Shown here piece after piece: positions 24,696 through 35,897 of a stretch of DNA of 64,000 bases. The stretch's first letter is position 1; every line of letters begins with the position of its first letter. Origin of the DNA: Calonectria ilicicola (lineage: Eukaryota; Ascomycota; Sordariomycetes; Hypocreales; Nectriaceae); NCBI GenBank assembly GCA_020809705.1, contig CP085826.1:1302001-1366000 (forward strand), in the 5' to 3' direction. Under the pieces are notes generated by a model, which made no database searches, was not told the DNA's origin, and was given only the letters and a program-made list of their open reading frames with translations. The translations under genes and the position numbers were made by a program.

Positions 24696-26489
24696 CTTTG
24701 TCTACTCTGGCTCAGGCCAAGGCGAATCTGGGAGAGCAGCTCGAGGGACGGAGGAGGGGAGAGACAAAGGACACTGAGGGGACGTTGGAAAAGAGATATG
24801 CAAGCCTAAAAAGCGCCAAGACCCAATACCCCCCCAGAAACTAAAATGCTTGCTTGCAGGACCCCCCAAAATCGACACTAAACGACAATTGGGTGCTCAA
24901 TGAATGGGTCCGGGTTTGGTGCGGTACAGGACCAAAAAAGGCGGTGATGGGAACAATATAACTATCCAAACTTGCGACGGACGGCCAAAGCTCAGCCCCA
25001 GTGCTGACGTCCCTGGGGCTGAATTCTGAATGGGGGATTGGGGGGGGAATTAGCCTTAACCCCGTGTGAGAGGGCCGTGGCGTACGGCGGGATATGACGT
25101 GAACCCCGCTGATACGAAGGTGTTTTGGAGCCCGTGGTGATCGGAGGGGGGAGGGGAGGGGCCCAAACTGACGGGGGGGGTTGTCTAAGAGAGCTTCAGG
25201 GGGAAGAAAAATGTTGGAGACCCCTGGACAAAAATTGCTGATCAATGAGCAACAAATGCAGGTACAAAAAGTAAAAGAAGAAAAGAAAAGAGGATGGAGA
25301 AGAGAAGAAAAAGAAAGGAAATCGAAAAACGAGGCTTTTAGCACGAGTGGATTATTTGTCCCGTTCGCATTTCCCTTCCAAGCAAGCTCCACGAGGCATG
25401 GAGATAGCCGGCACCTCGGGGCCGTGAGCCGTCATGTCATAGGCCCGCCTTGTGCGGACTTTTAGGCGGAATTCTTTGCCTCTGGCCCTCTGTGCCGGCT
25501 AGCTTTAGCTGCCCTGTGCCCTGTGCTGGGTGCTCTGTGCTTGCTGGCTTTGCTTGCCTCCCATCCACTCATTCATCCATTCATTAACTTGTTTTGCCCA
25601 CTTTTGGCTCACAGCTCACAGCGTCTGCGGCGGCGCCTCGTTAGCCTCCCAGCTTTAAGAGCTTTTTGCCCACGCCATCTGGCGCTATGGCGCTATGGCA
25701 CCAAAAACGACTTGCATGACAATGATGCAGTGTAGAAAACGGGTTTGCTGTATGGCGCGCACCATGCATGTCTCACCCGTGACAATGCCCTGAAGGTCCA
25801 GAAATTGGTGTGCATTGACGTAACCGAGATAGAAAAGCGAAAACGATCTCGGCGCCCGCAGATGGATTTCAAAAGAGTCGCAGGTTTATGGTTTCCCAAC
25901 AGTCGCCCCATTCCAGCCGAGCATGCCAGCCAAGCTCCTACACTGGGTCTCTAGCTGTGCACATCCGCAGCTTGGCCGTCTCGGGACCCGTCAAAACCTA
26001 GATTTTAACCTGCCCAAGCCTCGTAGATCATCAAGCACAAGGACATTTCTCTCCCGCGCCTTCCATAGATTCCCGGACTAGTAAATCCCTGCTGCAAGAA
26101 AATAATAGGGAAAAATTAACTACGTCATCATCTGAGCGCCCGTTCGTTCCCGTCAATTCATCCATCACCTTCCACATCTGGGCTTTTGTTGCCGGTTGCC
26201 GCAAGGCTGACATACGCCTACCCTACACCACCACGGCCCCAAAGTCGGCCCCGGCCCATCACTTCTTCCGTGCCCCGGACCTCCGCCACTCGCTGCCCGC
26301 TCGTCCAACTGGCCCGCCGCCTCGTTGCGCAAGGCTCCGATCCAACATCGCAAGCTCGGCCACCATCCATCACTTTCCTTCCTCTACCGCTCTCGAGCAC
26401 ACAACAATCTTCTCCACCACCACCAAACAACTCTCCATCCTTAACCAACCCTCTTCGAATCCTTGCTACATCCTTCCCCCATAGCAGCC
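24696..26489. other. Divergent promoter region, IML2 / SEM1
   Basis: About 1.8 kb between divergent genes. It contains several long G or C runs (near 24831, 25030-25050, 25145-25180), a purine-rich stretch near 25267-25335 and pyrimidine-rich leader sequence before SEM1. Open frames on both strands are low-complexity and are not called. Confidence 0.5.
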
Positions 26490-27111
26490 ATGGCTTCAGA
26501 CACTAAGCCCGCCGAGGACAAGCCCGCTGAGCAGAAGCCCGAGCAGAAGCCCACCGCACTGGGCGAGGACGATGAGTTCGAGGACTTCCCCGTCGATGGT
26601 ACGAACACTCGCCCGAAGCACCCCTCTCAACCCCCCTCCCCCTACGGCTTTGGCAGGTGTGCTTTGAGCAAGAGAGGCCGTGAGGCCAGCTTTTAGCTAC
26701 AGCTCTAGCTAGCTACCCTGCCCAACCAACCACACTATCATCCATCCCCCCGACGCGAACAAAAAACATCGCTGACAAAGCCGCGCATCTAGACTGGCCA
26801 GAGGACCAGACCGAAGCCGCCCAGGGCAACCAACAGACCAAGCACCTGTGGGAGGAGAGCTGGGACGACGATGACACAACCGATGACTTTTCGGCGCAGC
26901 TAAAGTGGGTTTACCCGTCCCCTTCCCTGCCCCCTCTCCGGCCACCTCTACGGCCTCGAAGACGATTGCCCGCCATTCCGCAACCTCTGGAACCGGAACC
27001 GGCATTTGTGGCCGCATTTGCCTTACTTGATCATCGATTTCCCCTACAGAATGGCTAACCGAATATCACAGGGAGGAGCTCAAGAAGGTCGAGGCGGCGA
27101 AACGGAGATGA
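26490..27111 (+). CDS. SEM1: 26S proteasome lid subunit Sem1/Dss1
   Basis: Three small exons, 26490-26598, 26793-26904 and 27072-27111, encoding 86 residues. Introns are 194 and 167 nt, with GCTGAC and GCTAAC branch sites. The product is a very acidic, intrinsically disordered protein with the two hallmark acidic-aromatic blocks, DDEFEDFPVD at about 28-37 and LWEESWDDDDTTDDF at about 57-71, and a basic helical C terminus (EELKKVEAAKRR). Sem1/Dss1 stabilises the proteasome lid and also serves in TREX-2 and in recombination complexes. Length matches the usual 70-90 residues. No single reading frame shows the gene; it appears only after splicing. Confidence 0.92.
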
Positions 27112-27438
27112 ACAACGGTCACCAAAGGAAACGAGAAATGGAACAGAGATAGACCATCAGCAGCATAGATTGGGTCCGTTATTAATGAATGATTGAAACG
27201 CAAAATGGAACTGGCACTACTTTGACACCTTTTGAACCCAAAACAACAACCACAACGACGTCACCACAAGTGATTTGATGCTTCTTCACATGCGGACACA
27301 GACACAGCGTGCTTTGCTTTTGACAACTTTCAATGTCGGATTCTATTGGTATTGGATATTTGCTTGCTACAGACTAGCCCTCCCAAGCCGACCTTTTACG
27401 ATTTTTAAAATAAGATCCCATCATTAATATTTAATTTT
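27112..27438. other. Convergent 3' flanks, SEM1 / PGK
   Basis: 327 bp between the stop codons of SEM1 and the phosphoglycerate kinase gene. AT-rich near 27405-27440, consistent with 3' untranslated regions. No gene. Confidence 0.5.
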
Positions 27439-29012
27439 TTACTTACTCGACAGGGCAGTAACACCAGGGAGCTCCTTGCCCTCAAGGAGCTCCAGCGAGG
27501 CACCACCACCGGTCGAGACGTGGCTGAGCTTGTCCTCGACTCCGTACTTCTTGGCAACGGTGGCAGTGTCACCACCACCAATGATGACAGTCTTGCCCTT
27601 GTTCTGGCAGCCATCGACGACGGCGTCGAGGGTGGCCTTGGTGCCAGTGGCAAAGGCGTCAAACTCGAAGACACCAGCAGGGCCGTTCCAGAGGATGGTC
27701 TTGGCCTCGTCAATGGCGGCCTTGTAGAGGTTGACACTCTTGGAACCGCAGTCAAGACCCATCCAGCCGTCGGGAATACCAGACTCGTCAGTGGCGGTGC
27801 CAGTGGCAGCATCGGCGGCAAACTTGTCGGCGGTAATGTAGTCAACGGGCAGGACAATCTTGACACCCTTGGCCTTGGCGTCCTCAACGAGGCCGCCTAC
27901 AATCTCGGAACCATCCTTGTCAAAGAGGGAGTTGCCAATGGGGACCTTCTCGAGGGTCTTCTTGAAGGTGAAGGCCATGCCACCGCAGATGATGAGGGTG
28001 TTGACCTTGTCCAGCAGGTTCTTGATGAGCTGGATCTTGTCGGAGACCTTGGCACCACCGAGGATGGCAAGGAAGGGGCGCTCAGGAGACTCAATGACCT
28101 TGGCAAAGTAGTCGAGCTCCTTCTTCATGAGGAAACCGGCGGCCTTCTGAGGCAGATCGACACCAACCATGGAGGAGTGGGCACGGTGGGCAGTACCGAA
28201 GGCATCGTTGACGTAGACGTCACCGAGGGCGGTAAGGCCCTTGCGGAAGGTCTCGACGGCAGCCTTGTCGGCCTTGGTCTTGTTGCCCTCCTTGTCCTTG
28301 GAGCTGCCCTCCTCCTCAATGTGGAAGCGGAGGTTCTCAAGGAGGATGACGGCACCGTTGTCGGCCTTGTTGACAATCTCCTCAACCTCGGGGCCGACAC
28401 AGTCGGGGGCGAAGGTGACGGACTTGCCGAGGAGCTTCTCGAGCTCGCCGACAACGGGCTTGAGGGAGTACTTGGAGTTCACGGCACCGTTGGGGCGACC
28501 GAGGTGAGACATGAGAATGACGGACTTGGCGCCATTATCAATAGCGTACTTGATGGTGGGGAGAGCACCAACGATACGCTGGTTGTTGGTGACCTTGAAA
28601 TCGGCATCGAGGGGGACGTTGAAGTCGACCTGGGAGAAGGGAGAGTTAGCTTGAGGGGGATTGAAACCAAGGGGAAAAAAAGTGATGGTGACGCGGGGTA
28701 GTAGTGGTGGGAGTGGTGAGGGTGATTGATGAGTGATTCGGTTGAGACGGGGTGTCGGAGTATCTCGAGTTAGAACGCAATCGAGATAGCGATTGCTCAG
28801 GACCAAGACATTGCGACACATCCGGACAAGCCTGGGAACAGCTACGATATGGTTTGCGATGGCATCATCATGACCAAGGCTAGTCGAGAGAGGGAGAGGG
28901 AGAGGGAGAGGGATGGCGGGGCAACGCGCGCAAACAACAAACTTACTCGGATGAGGACTCTCTTGTCCTTGACGTCAACGTCGGTGATGGAGAGCTTGCT
29001 GGACAGCGACAT
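27439..29012 (-). CDS. pgkA: Phosphoglycerate kinase
   Basis: Two exons on the minus strand, 29012-28947 (22 codons) and 28629-27439; 418 residues, the normal length. The enzyme makes ATP and 3-phosphoglycerate from 1,3-bisphosphoglycerate in glycolysis. Signatures are VDFNVPLD at 23-30, the first residues after the intron; [19 protein letters not shown]; and, at the C end, [22 protein letters not shown] and [18 protein letters not shown]. The intron is 317 nt, long for this genome, and carries a purine/pyrimidine repeat. Third positions are strongly biased to C, as expected of a highly expressed gene, and this produces a 393-codon antisense frame that is not a gene. The terminal Ser-Lys-stop codons also spell a perfect GTAAGT donor. 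Confidence 0.95.
28886..28912. repeat. GAGAGG microsatellite in PGK intron 1
   Basis: About four tandem GAGAGG units on the plus strand, which is CCTCTC on the transcribed strand. It lies just inside the 5' end of the long first intron of the phosphoglycerate kinase gene. It may act as a pyrimidine-rich intronic element, or may simply be a microsatellite. Confidence 0.7.
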
Positions 29013-30826
29013 GGTTTCTGGTGTGTGCGGTGAGGCGATGGGGATGGAAGAAGAAGAAGGAGAAGAAGGAGAAGAAATCGCCAGAGAGGATGGCGCGCAA
29101 GAAAAGGTAGAAATTTGCCGTGGTCTGATGGAAGCAGAGCTACGAGTATGCGCCGAAGAGGGAGCGAGACTGACAAGGTGGGGGAGGGGGACGTGACGGT
29201 GGCGGGGTTGCTTCAGCTTGACACGAGCAAATGGACGACGAGCTTCAGTGCACACTGCAGTGCACACACGCGCTGCCGCCGCAGAGGCAGAACCAGCAAC
29301 GCTCATTATTCGCCCGCCGCCGCAGTAGCCGCTCCCTGTTTTTCCTGCAAGTGAACGAGCCCCTATCTCGCTCTATCTTTCGTTGCTCGCCTTGTCGGCC
29401 CTGCTCTTCTATTACCCCTGGCCCGTTGCCCAGTGCACTCTCGCAGTGGTCTGTCGTGGTGCCGTCCTCGCGCAATGGTGGGCTGCTGGCCCGGCCGGGC
29501 TGCGGTGTAAAGCCCGGCCACACCAAGGTGAGCACCCCGCCATGCCCGCCCCAATTTGTCCCTCAGTGGGGGGGTTTGAGCTTTGCCTGTGACGTGACTG
29601 ACAAGCTCTAGGAGGGGGGAGCTCTAATCATTATCATTACGGAGTGCCATTATTATCACTCGATGTGCTCGCTCAACAAAAAAAAAAAAAAAGTCTCTCT
29701 ACAAAAATCACTCAATGCCAGTTTAGTTAGTCATATCGGCCAACCCTGCCCAGAAATCGCTTTTTTCCATGGCCAGTACAACTTTTTCCTCCTTTCAACT
29801 AACCTCCCCTGCCTTTCTTTTCTACGCCCACCACACACTCACACACACCAAGCATTGGCTCGGTCAGATGCCGTCGCGCGCAGTCCCGAATCCCCCCGGC
29901 TTCCGGCGATGATGCAGTAATGGAAACGTCCCGGCTGCAGCCGCGGGCGCGGGTCCGACACGCGGGATCCCGGATGCGGCCGCTTGGCTTCCCCGGTTTT
30001 TCTCTATTTTCGGGTCCTGTCTGGTCGCTCTGGTTATCGTTTCCAAGGTCCCCCTACCAAAGGGGGGATCGTAGCTTGACCCTTGGCCTTGCTTGGCTGG
30101 TTTTCTGGCTGTGCGCGGACTTGCAGTGCCGTCATTCTGGTAGGCCGCCGGGCTTCGTTCTTCCAAAGTGGAGATTGGAAGATCACGTCTGGACAATTCA
30201 ACTACCGAAACACATCCTCGGGTTGATGTTGTCCTTTCTATACCAGTCAGCTATTGGCCAAGCCTGCGGAACTAGGGAATCGTCGCGGGCCGAAGGGACA
30301 GGCCGTTGACCCGAAACGTCACGCGAGCTGTCCATATCCAGGTAGCCTCTGCCAAGTAGATGACCCATTTCTGCATTCTATTTTGTGACAGAAATACCTA
30401 TGCGCCATGGACATACAAAATAAGACAACCAACCCTCCCACCGACTTCCTTGTTGGTCACCTGGACTGATACCGGTCCAATCCAAGGAAGCTTCGAGTTG
30501 CCCATCTTTCGACTCCCGAAACGCCGTTTCCAGTGAAACCCAACATAACCCAAAAGAAGTCAAGGAAAAAAAGAAAGAGCAACAGTAAGAGTAAGAGTGA
30601 GAGAGAGAGAGACTGTACCGCCGATTGGTGTCTCTAGTAAATGCAAGTAACCCCGCCGGATCCTAACCGCTGCAAAGTGTACCGAGCACCGACCCAAATG
30701 AAACCTTGCAATCCAGTAGCAGTTTACCTTGCATCATGATCTTCTCTGAAGCATCATGATGACTGACATGGCACAAAGGAAATATTCGCCCCTCGTCTAC
30801 GGGGATCGATATCGTGTGTATATTTT
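29013..30826. other. PGK promoter and Mpv17 3' flank
   Basis: About 1.8 kb. The left half is the upstream region of the minus-strand phosphoglycerate kinase gene; it is pyrimidine-rich and includes a direct repeat of CAGTGCACAC near 29247-29268. A 15-base A run lies near 29680. An open frame at 29920-30309 is low-complexity without a homology signature and is not called. Confidence 0.5.
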
Positions 30827-32122
30827 TTACTCGTCCGACGAGTTCGTGAGAGATAGGTATGCAGTCCAGGCAATACCAATGGTGGAGACGAATGGCTATA
30901 ATCCATTAGCATTTGTACTTGCAACGACGATTTCCGGCAACAAAAACTTACAAGCTGGTACTGGACCGGCATCAAGCGAAAGTTGACAATCTGCACAGCA
31001 GGCCAAACAACATAGTTGGCTTTGAGAGTCGGAATGTACATGTCGCGAAGCTTGTGGGCGACGGCGCGGCGACCACCACCTTCAGCGACAGTCATGGTGG
31101 TGAAGAAGACGCAGAGACCAAAAGGCGCATAAATGAGCTGATCAAAAGCCACTCGCTTCATGGCGGGAGCAAAGGCGCTCGTCTTGCTGATGGGGAAGAT
31201 GCGCTCGAGGAATCGGAACCACTTGAACTGGACAGGGGCCATGCAGAAACCGTACGCCATGAAGCGGGTGAGGCGTTCAAAGTCAAATGGAGGGGGTAGC
31301 GCCTTGGAGTCGGGGACATAGGCGCCCTTGCGCTCGTACTCGTTGTACATGGGAATGTCATCCTTGACGCCGGGTTTGCGGTGGGATCGCTGCTGGAAGG
31401 CTGTGATGGATTGGGCGACGGTATCGGCGACGCCACCGAGGATGGCGTTGGTGACCATCATGGTCATGACTAGAGGTGGATATGTCCACGTTAGCATGTG
31501 GGCGTCATGGTGTGGGGTATGGGGCTTGGTGTTGACGTCGTCGAAAGCCGGTCGCACGCGGAAAACGAATCATGACAACATTGTGTGGATGTACGTACGT
31601 GGTCGCTCGTCATAGTATGAGTTGAATCGGGCCGTAAGTCGAGCAGCGAGGGCCATTTCGATGAAGAAGATGATGGTGTGAAGTAGAGGCTGTGCAATCA
31701 GGCGGTGTCAGTATGGGATTGGGGTGCATTTGATAAGGAGAATTGATAGTGTCAATGATGGTGTTAGAGGGGTCGGAGGGGAATGCAGCAAATGCGAAAA
31801 ACAATGCAAACAAGTAGGGCACAATGATTGATGTTTGGGGATTGTTGCAAGATGAAGCAGATGGCCAAAAAATGCGTTGGTTGAGGTGGCGACGGATCAT
31901 CAACGCAGCAACAGGGTTTAGGAGGCGGCGGTTGGCGATGACAGCCACAAGCGAGGAGAGTGTGCGGTAGGTAGAGTATGCGGTGTGTGCGGATTGCAGT
32001 AGTCGCAGCAGCAGGGGAATGACGGGAATGACGGGCTAAACGGTTCAACGTACAATGCGGCCGTAGATGTATTTGGAGTTGATGGAGCGAACAAGTCGCT
32101 GCTGCGTCTGTTCCCAAGCCAT
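30827..32122 (-). CDS. Mpv17/PMP22-family membrane protein
   Basis: Four exons on the minus strand: 32122-32054, 31689-31599, 31469-30952 and 30895-30827; 248 residues. Introns are 364, 129 and 56 nt and phases agree. The protein starts MAWEQTQQRLVRSINSKYIY and contains the family hallmarks: ILGGVADTVAQ near 65-75, a middle hydrophobic stretch (RFMAYGFCMAPVQFKWFRFL), ANYVVWPAVQIVNFRLMPVQYQ, and, in the 22-codon last exon, FVSTIGIAWTAYLSL. Four transmembrane helices are expected. Members include peroxisomal PMP22, mitochondrial Sym1/Mpv17 and related fungal proteins; the organelle cannot be decided here. The last exon completes the signature and shows the reading frame does not continue into the intron. 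Confidence 0.87.
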
Positions 32123-33815
32123 GGCGACGGCGACGGTCACTTGGACTGCGATTCTGTCGTGCCTTGTCCTTTGCGTGTGCGTTGCGATGGGATGCGACCG
32201 TGAAATCGGGGTCCGGGGGCGGCGGGCTCTCGGTGACGACAGGCACGCGACGGCGGCGTCTGTGTGCCAGGGCAGCAGCAGCAGTAGTAGATAGAGAATC
32301 TGACACTTTTTTGACAGGAACGAGGTCGGTCTGGGCGGTAGGTAGCGGGGCTGGCTGGCTGGCAGTCGTCACGGTATGCCTTGGCTTGGGAAGAAGAGGA
32401 GGTCGATGATGAGGAGGAGTGAGGAGATCGATGGACGGCGGAGTCGAATGCGGATGGATGGTGACGGCAGGTTTTTTTTAACCAAAAGAGTCATGCGACC
32501 GAGGAGAGGAGAGGACGGTGTGCCGTACAGATAGCATGGCACGCCATCGCGGGATTGTATACCGTGTATACGGTGTTGGTGATGGCGACGCAAGCGGTAG
32601 CCCCGGGGGCCGCACAGTGTGGGAATAAATTTAGGTATTGTGTGGGCGTGTGTGTGTGGGTGTGTGTGGGAAGCAGTGCAGTGACAGGATGCGACAGGGG
32701 GCGGTGCACACTACACTACGCTACGGTGCACACTACGGTGCATGCATTTGCCTACTTTGTACAAAAGCACAGCACTGTACCCTCCTCCAGCATCCAGTCT
32801 GAAACTTGGCGCTTAACATGGCGCATCCTCCTCCATACATGCTGCATACGTGCTGCCGAGGCTTGAGAGCCAAACAGTCTATCCACGACCCTCGAGCTGT
32901 CCAAGCTGTCAATGCCTGCTGCGCTCGCAAGCTGTTCTTTTTTTATTATGCTTTGCACTATTCTATCCCCTTCCTACCCCCTGTCCTGCCCTGTCCTACC
33001 CTTTCATCTTGTCCACTATTTCGTCATTTCTTATTTCCTCACCTTTTTGACGCGAGCATCCTCATCTCCAGTGGAGCATGACATCCTTGCCCCAGACCCA
33101 CAGAGACCCGACGTTCCGAATTACGACACAAGAGGACAGCTAATTATTATTCTACTTCCATCTTCTCTATTTTTAATTAATTCTTCGTCCGTCTTTATTC
33201 GTCTCTTCAGCCAAAGGGACCAGAAAATGTGATTTAGGCCCGACATCACTGAGACCTTTCTCTCCTCCGTAGACATTTAGACAAAGCACAAAGGCGCTCG
33301 TAGCAATCAATCTCACCTTGGCAGGCTCGGCATGCGAACCGAGACAATGGTTCAAACCAGAATTAAGACCCTTACCGTCATGGGTTGCCTCGGGGAACCC
33401 TTCTGAAATTCTAAACTTTCTCCCTGACAGAATCTCGCCCCCTGCGCACGACTCAGAAAACCAGACGCCGCTGTGCGCTAGCATCACACCAAGCCTAGCG
33501 TTCCCGTCCCCATTCTGAACCACAGGTATCCGCAGTCTTGGAGTGATTGGTACCCTACTTTGTCTAGTAAGCATCCTCTCTCTCAGCACATCTAGCGTTC
33601 ATGTAAATCAGAAAAAAGAAAGAGCATCAATAAATTTCTCTGGTTCCAAAAGAAAAGGAAAAGAAGAGGAAAGAAAAAAAAACTTCAGTTACCAAAGACT
33701 ATAGGGTAGGAAATGATACTCGGGACACAAGTTAAGCCAATTACGCAGTTTCAATAACAAAACTAATCTAAACAGCTACTCGTACATCATCTGCCAGCAG
33801 TTGCAAAAACTTCAT
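32123..33815. other. Intergenic region with simple repeats
   Basis: About 1.7 kb. It contains a GT-rich stretch near 32640-32671 and a direct repeat of GGTGCACACTAC near 32702-32735. Frames on both strands are low-complexity. The left part is the promoter side of the Mpv17-family gene and the right part the 3' flank of the monooxygenase gene. Confidence 0.45.
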
Positions 33816-35133
33816 CTAAAACACCTCATCTTCCACATCGTATGCCAGAGGTCCCTGACCCAGTCCCCTCTTATCTAACCCTGTCGTCTTGAATGCCCAC
33901 AGGCCCGTAGAAATCGCCATTTCGGTTACCCTCAGACGCAATGGGCTCATCTTCTCGCGCACCGTTCCGTTTCTCTCCGTTGTCTTGAGCATCTGCTCTG
34001 TCCTGGCCTTTCTCTTCTCCTCGTACATTTTCAGCCCAGCCTGGAGACTATCCACGTTACTGTGCAGGAGCTTGGAAAGCAAAAAGACGTCTTCCAGTGC
34101 CATCGAGTAACCTTGGCTGGCGTGGGGGGGCATTGCGTGGGCAGCATCGCCAATGATGAGGCAGCGACCCTTGGACCACGATCTGCCGGGAGGCACCATG
34201 TAAATCGGATAGAATCTGATGGCATCCGATTTGCTCACAGCTTGTCGCAGCATGGTAGTCCAGTCGCTCTCGTTTCCAATGAGGCTCAAAAGAGTCGACT
34301 TGATATTCTCAACCTCGTCTTTTCCCTTGGTCTTCCACCCATCGCGAACATCACCAGTAGTGGGCATAGCAATTTGGCGAGAAAAGAACCAATACAACTT
34401 CTCCCGAGAAGGTACGCATGGTGTGACGGCAAGCATGCCATCCGACGTCAATGTCGCCTCCAGATTTTCTACCTCTGAAGCAGTAGGCGGTAACTCGCTA
34501 GTTGGTATGAGAGAGTACATGTTGGAAATGCCTGAATACTCTGGGATGCATTCAGGGTCCACATAGGCCTTTCTGACGGCAGAATGAATACCGTCGCAAC
34601 CGAGGAGAAAATCGGCGCTATCGCTACTTCCGTCGGAGAAGAGTGCCGTAACTTTGTTTTCGCCTTCTTTGATGTCCACAATATGCTTGTCGTAAAAGAT
34701 TGGAATATTTGCTTCCCTGATTGCATCTAGAAGCACATCCATTACATCGGTTCTCCTGATTCGGAGGTATCCAAAGCCGGTTTGCTTCTTGGTCCATGAT
34801 GTGATGTCTGTTTGGCCCAGAGCGGCGCCTTTAAACGAGTGTACAACGATTGAGTTTGTCTCGGCGCCCTTGGCCATCATTTTGTCGTAGAGACCAAGAC
34901 GTTTGAGTAAACGGAGGCCATTAGATGGGATTCCAATGGCGCCACCTAGAGTGGTAGGCTTGGATCGGATCTCGTAGACGGCGCACGATATGCCATGGGC
35001 TGACTTCAACCGGAGTGCTGCTGACAGCCCAGCTGGGCCAGCTCCGATGATAATCACCTACAGACGAATTAGAAAACTTTTTTTCTGCTGGCAGAAAGGG
35101 AATAAATACCTTCTTGATGTCGTTCATTGCCAT
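33816..35133 (-). CDS. FAD-dependent monooxygenase, salicylate hydroxylase-like
   Basis: Two exons on the minus strand: a tiny first exon 35133-35110 (8 codons) and 35057-33816; 421 residues. The 52-nt intron interrupts just before the dinucleotide-binding motif VIIIGAGPAGLSAALRL (GxGxxG at residues 13-18). The GD motif is in CLIIGDAAHAMPPHASQG and is followed by ALEDVFLLSKLL, as in class A flavoprotein hydroxylases of the UbiH/salicylate hydroxylase group. These enzymes use NAD(P)H and oxygen to hydroxylate aromatic or heteroaromatic rings. No membrane anchor or signal peptide, so probably cytosolic. The gene is divergent from the Zn2Cys6 regulator over a 764-bp region, which suggests co-regulation. 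The substrate cannot be named. Confidence 0.88.
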
Positions 35134-35897
35134 TGTAACGGTAAAAATATTTTAGAGTCTTGGTACTGTTGTTGTGATGCTTGGTGTGAGTTGATTGATA
35201 CTCAACATTGATGCGATCTTGATGATATTTATGCCAAGCCTCGTCGTTCGGCATCTAAAGGATCACACATCAAATGCCGGTTCCTTATTGCCGTCGGATC
35301 AATAGACTTTTCGTCACTAGCACAGACGTAAGCTGCCATAATCGTTTACATAGGTAACAAACAGCCTCGAATGCGCTTCCTGTTGGGTTCCATGGCGGGG
35401 GGAGTTCGGGTTGCCCTCGCGTCTAAACCGGCTTCGGGAGATCGATATCGCCGGTATCTGAGTGGTGAAGCGCCGATGGCTCGAATCGGTGGCCCGGGCG
35501 CTGAGGGCCGACGTCACATCCGTAGCCTACCATTCACTGGTGTCAATGCATTGCTTGGGCACTTTGGTGGTCCGTAGGATAAGTTCAGTGGGATTTGGTA
35601 CTTTGGTAGGTCGCGCTGAGGCTGTGGACCCGCCCAAACGGACATTTGCACTAACCTCCGTGCCGATGCACCTCACCTTCACTGGCCCCCGGATTTGATC
35701 AACTACTTCAAACCCCGACGGATAAATAACATAGATCCCGGAGCCGTAAAAATGACAAACCAATTTGGCCATTGGGCATCCTAAACCATGAACTGAGGCC
35801 GCCGACCTAACCGTTCTATGCAATATAGAGAAATTGACCCTTTGCGTCTCCCACTCCTGCACCAATCTCAAGACACCAGTACTTGGAGGGGCCCAAC
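35134..35897. promoter_or_regulatory. Shared divergent promoter, monooxygenase / regulator
   Basis: 764 bp between the two start codons. It contains CCGTCGGAT at 35291-35299 and an ACCGG...CCGGT inverted pair near 35427-35456, the kind of CGG-containing sequence bound by Zn2Cys6 proteins. No TATA box stands out. Binding is inferred only. Confidence 0.4.

Noticed and set aside
27520..28701. 393-codon plus-strand frame opposite phosphoglycerate kinase
   Set aside because: Shadow of the strongly C-biased third positions of the real gene; no family signature.
29920..30309. 129-codon plus-strand frame
   Set aside because: Low-complexity, rich in Arg, Gly, Ser and Leu, inside the promoter side of the phosphoglycerate kinase gene; no domain.
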